From assembly GCA_025936195.1 (NCBI GenBank), contig JAICTW010000151.1, positions 1 to 6,692 of the forward strand: a DNA stretch of 6,692 bases, read 5' to 3'. A program made the position numbers and the translations under genes. The notes beneath the pieces were generated by a model. It did not search any database. It was not told the origin of the DNA and worked only from the letters and a program-made list of their open reading frames with translations. Source of the stretch: Flavisolibacter sp. (GTDB lineage Bacteria > Bacteroidota > Bacteroidia > Chitinophagales > Chitinophagaceae). This document shows, one piece after another, positions 6,460 through 6,692 of the stretch (positions within the stretch are counted from its first letter, which is position 1; every line of letters begins with the position of its first letter).

Positions 6460-6692
6460 AAGATTTACAATAGTCGGATTATGGGGTGGCTACATTTTAA
6501 AACCGCCAACTAAAAACTATCACCATCTTCCTGAAGTTGAAGATTTAACCATGCATCTTGCGTCGCTTTGTAAAATAAAAGTCGTTCCGCATTCCCTTAT
6601 CCGTTTGGAAAATGGAAGCCTTGCTTACATCACGAAAAGAATTGATCGCGTTAAATCAAAAAAGATACACATGGAAGATATGTGTCAATTAA
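6460..6692 (+). pseudogene. hipT: HipT-like kinase, out-of-frame continuation, open at right edge
   Basis: The frame with codon AGA at 6461 reads without a stop to the window end. It gives typical HipA/HipT kinase sequence: RFTIVGLWGGYILKPPT, HHLPEVEDLTMHLASL, KVVPHSLIRLENGSLAYITKRID and a terminal MEDMCQL. These cover the beta-strand and alpha-helix region after the glycine-rich loop, including the YILKP strand, whose lysine is a candidate nucleotide contact, and the hinge-like YITKRID. Catalytic and metal-binding residues of the C-terminal lobe lie beyond the edge, so kinase competence cannot be judged. There is no start codon of its own at the junction (the first ATG is at 6550), so it is best read as the second half of the gene beginning at 6226. 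A sequencing error is an alternative to true gene decay. Confidence 0.8.

Overview
The window looks like accessory DNA of a Bacteroidota bacterium. It is A+T-rich, its coding sequences have few clear Shine-Dalgarno sites, and the one clear promoter carries TATATTTG, matching the TAnnTTTG -7 element of that phylum. All genes read on the + strand. No RNA gene, CRISPR array or insertion sequence was seen.

Left module (1-5432): the 3' part of a methyltransferase-HIT fusion gene, open at the left edge, is followed at once by a 1605-codon gene. That second gene fuses a DnaQ/DEDD-type 3'-5' exonuclease, a RecQ-type SF2 helicase and a UvrD/Rep-type SF1 helicase. The two genes are in the same reading frame, separated only by TAA and one AAA codon before a TTG start, so they are almost certainly co-transcribed and translationally coupled. 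The set of activities (methyl transfer, nucleotidyl hydrolysis or transfer, 3'-5' exonuclease, two helicase motors) suggests a dedicated DNA-end processing, repair or anti-mobile-element module. Its biological role cannot be read from the sequence.

Spacer (5433-5680): mostly non-coding, with one weak hairpin. It ends in a strongly structured control region: three 18-bp palindromic operator-like sites starting exactly every 40 bp (5581, 5621, 5661) around a Bacteroidota promoter.

Right module (5681-6692): a tripartite hipBST-type toxin-antitoxin operon. It encodes a HipB-like DNA-binding protein, a HipS-like protein (the detached N-terminal subdomain of HipA) and a HipT-like kinase. The HipT gene has a Cys/His zinc-binding-like N-terminus and a Thr-Val-Thr glycine-rich loop. 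Its frame breaks near 6443-6456, after which recognisable kinase sequence continues in the next frame to the right edge. The operators probably serve HipB (with HipS/HipT) autorepression. The frameshift means the toxin is either broken, made by frameshifting, or misread by a sequencing error.
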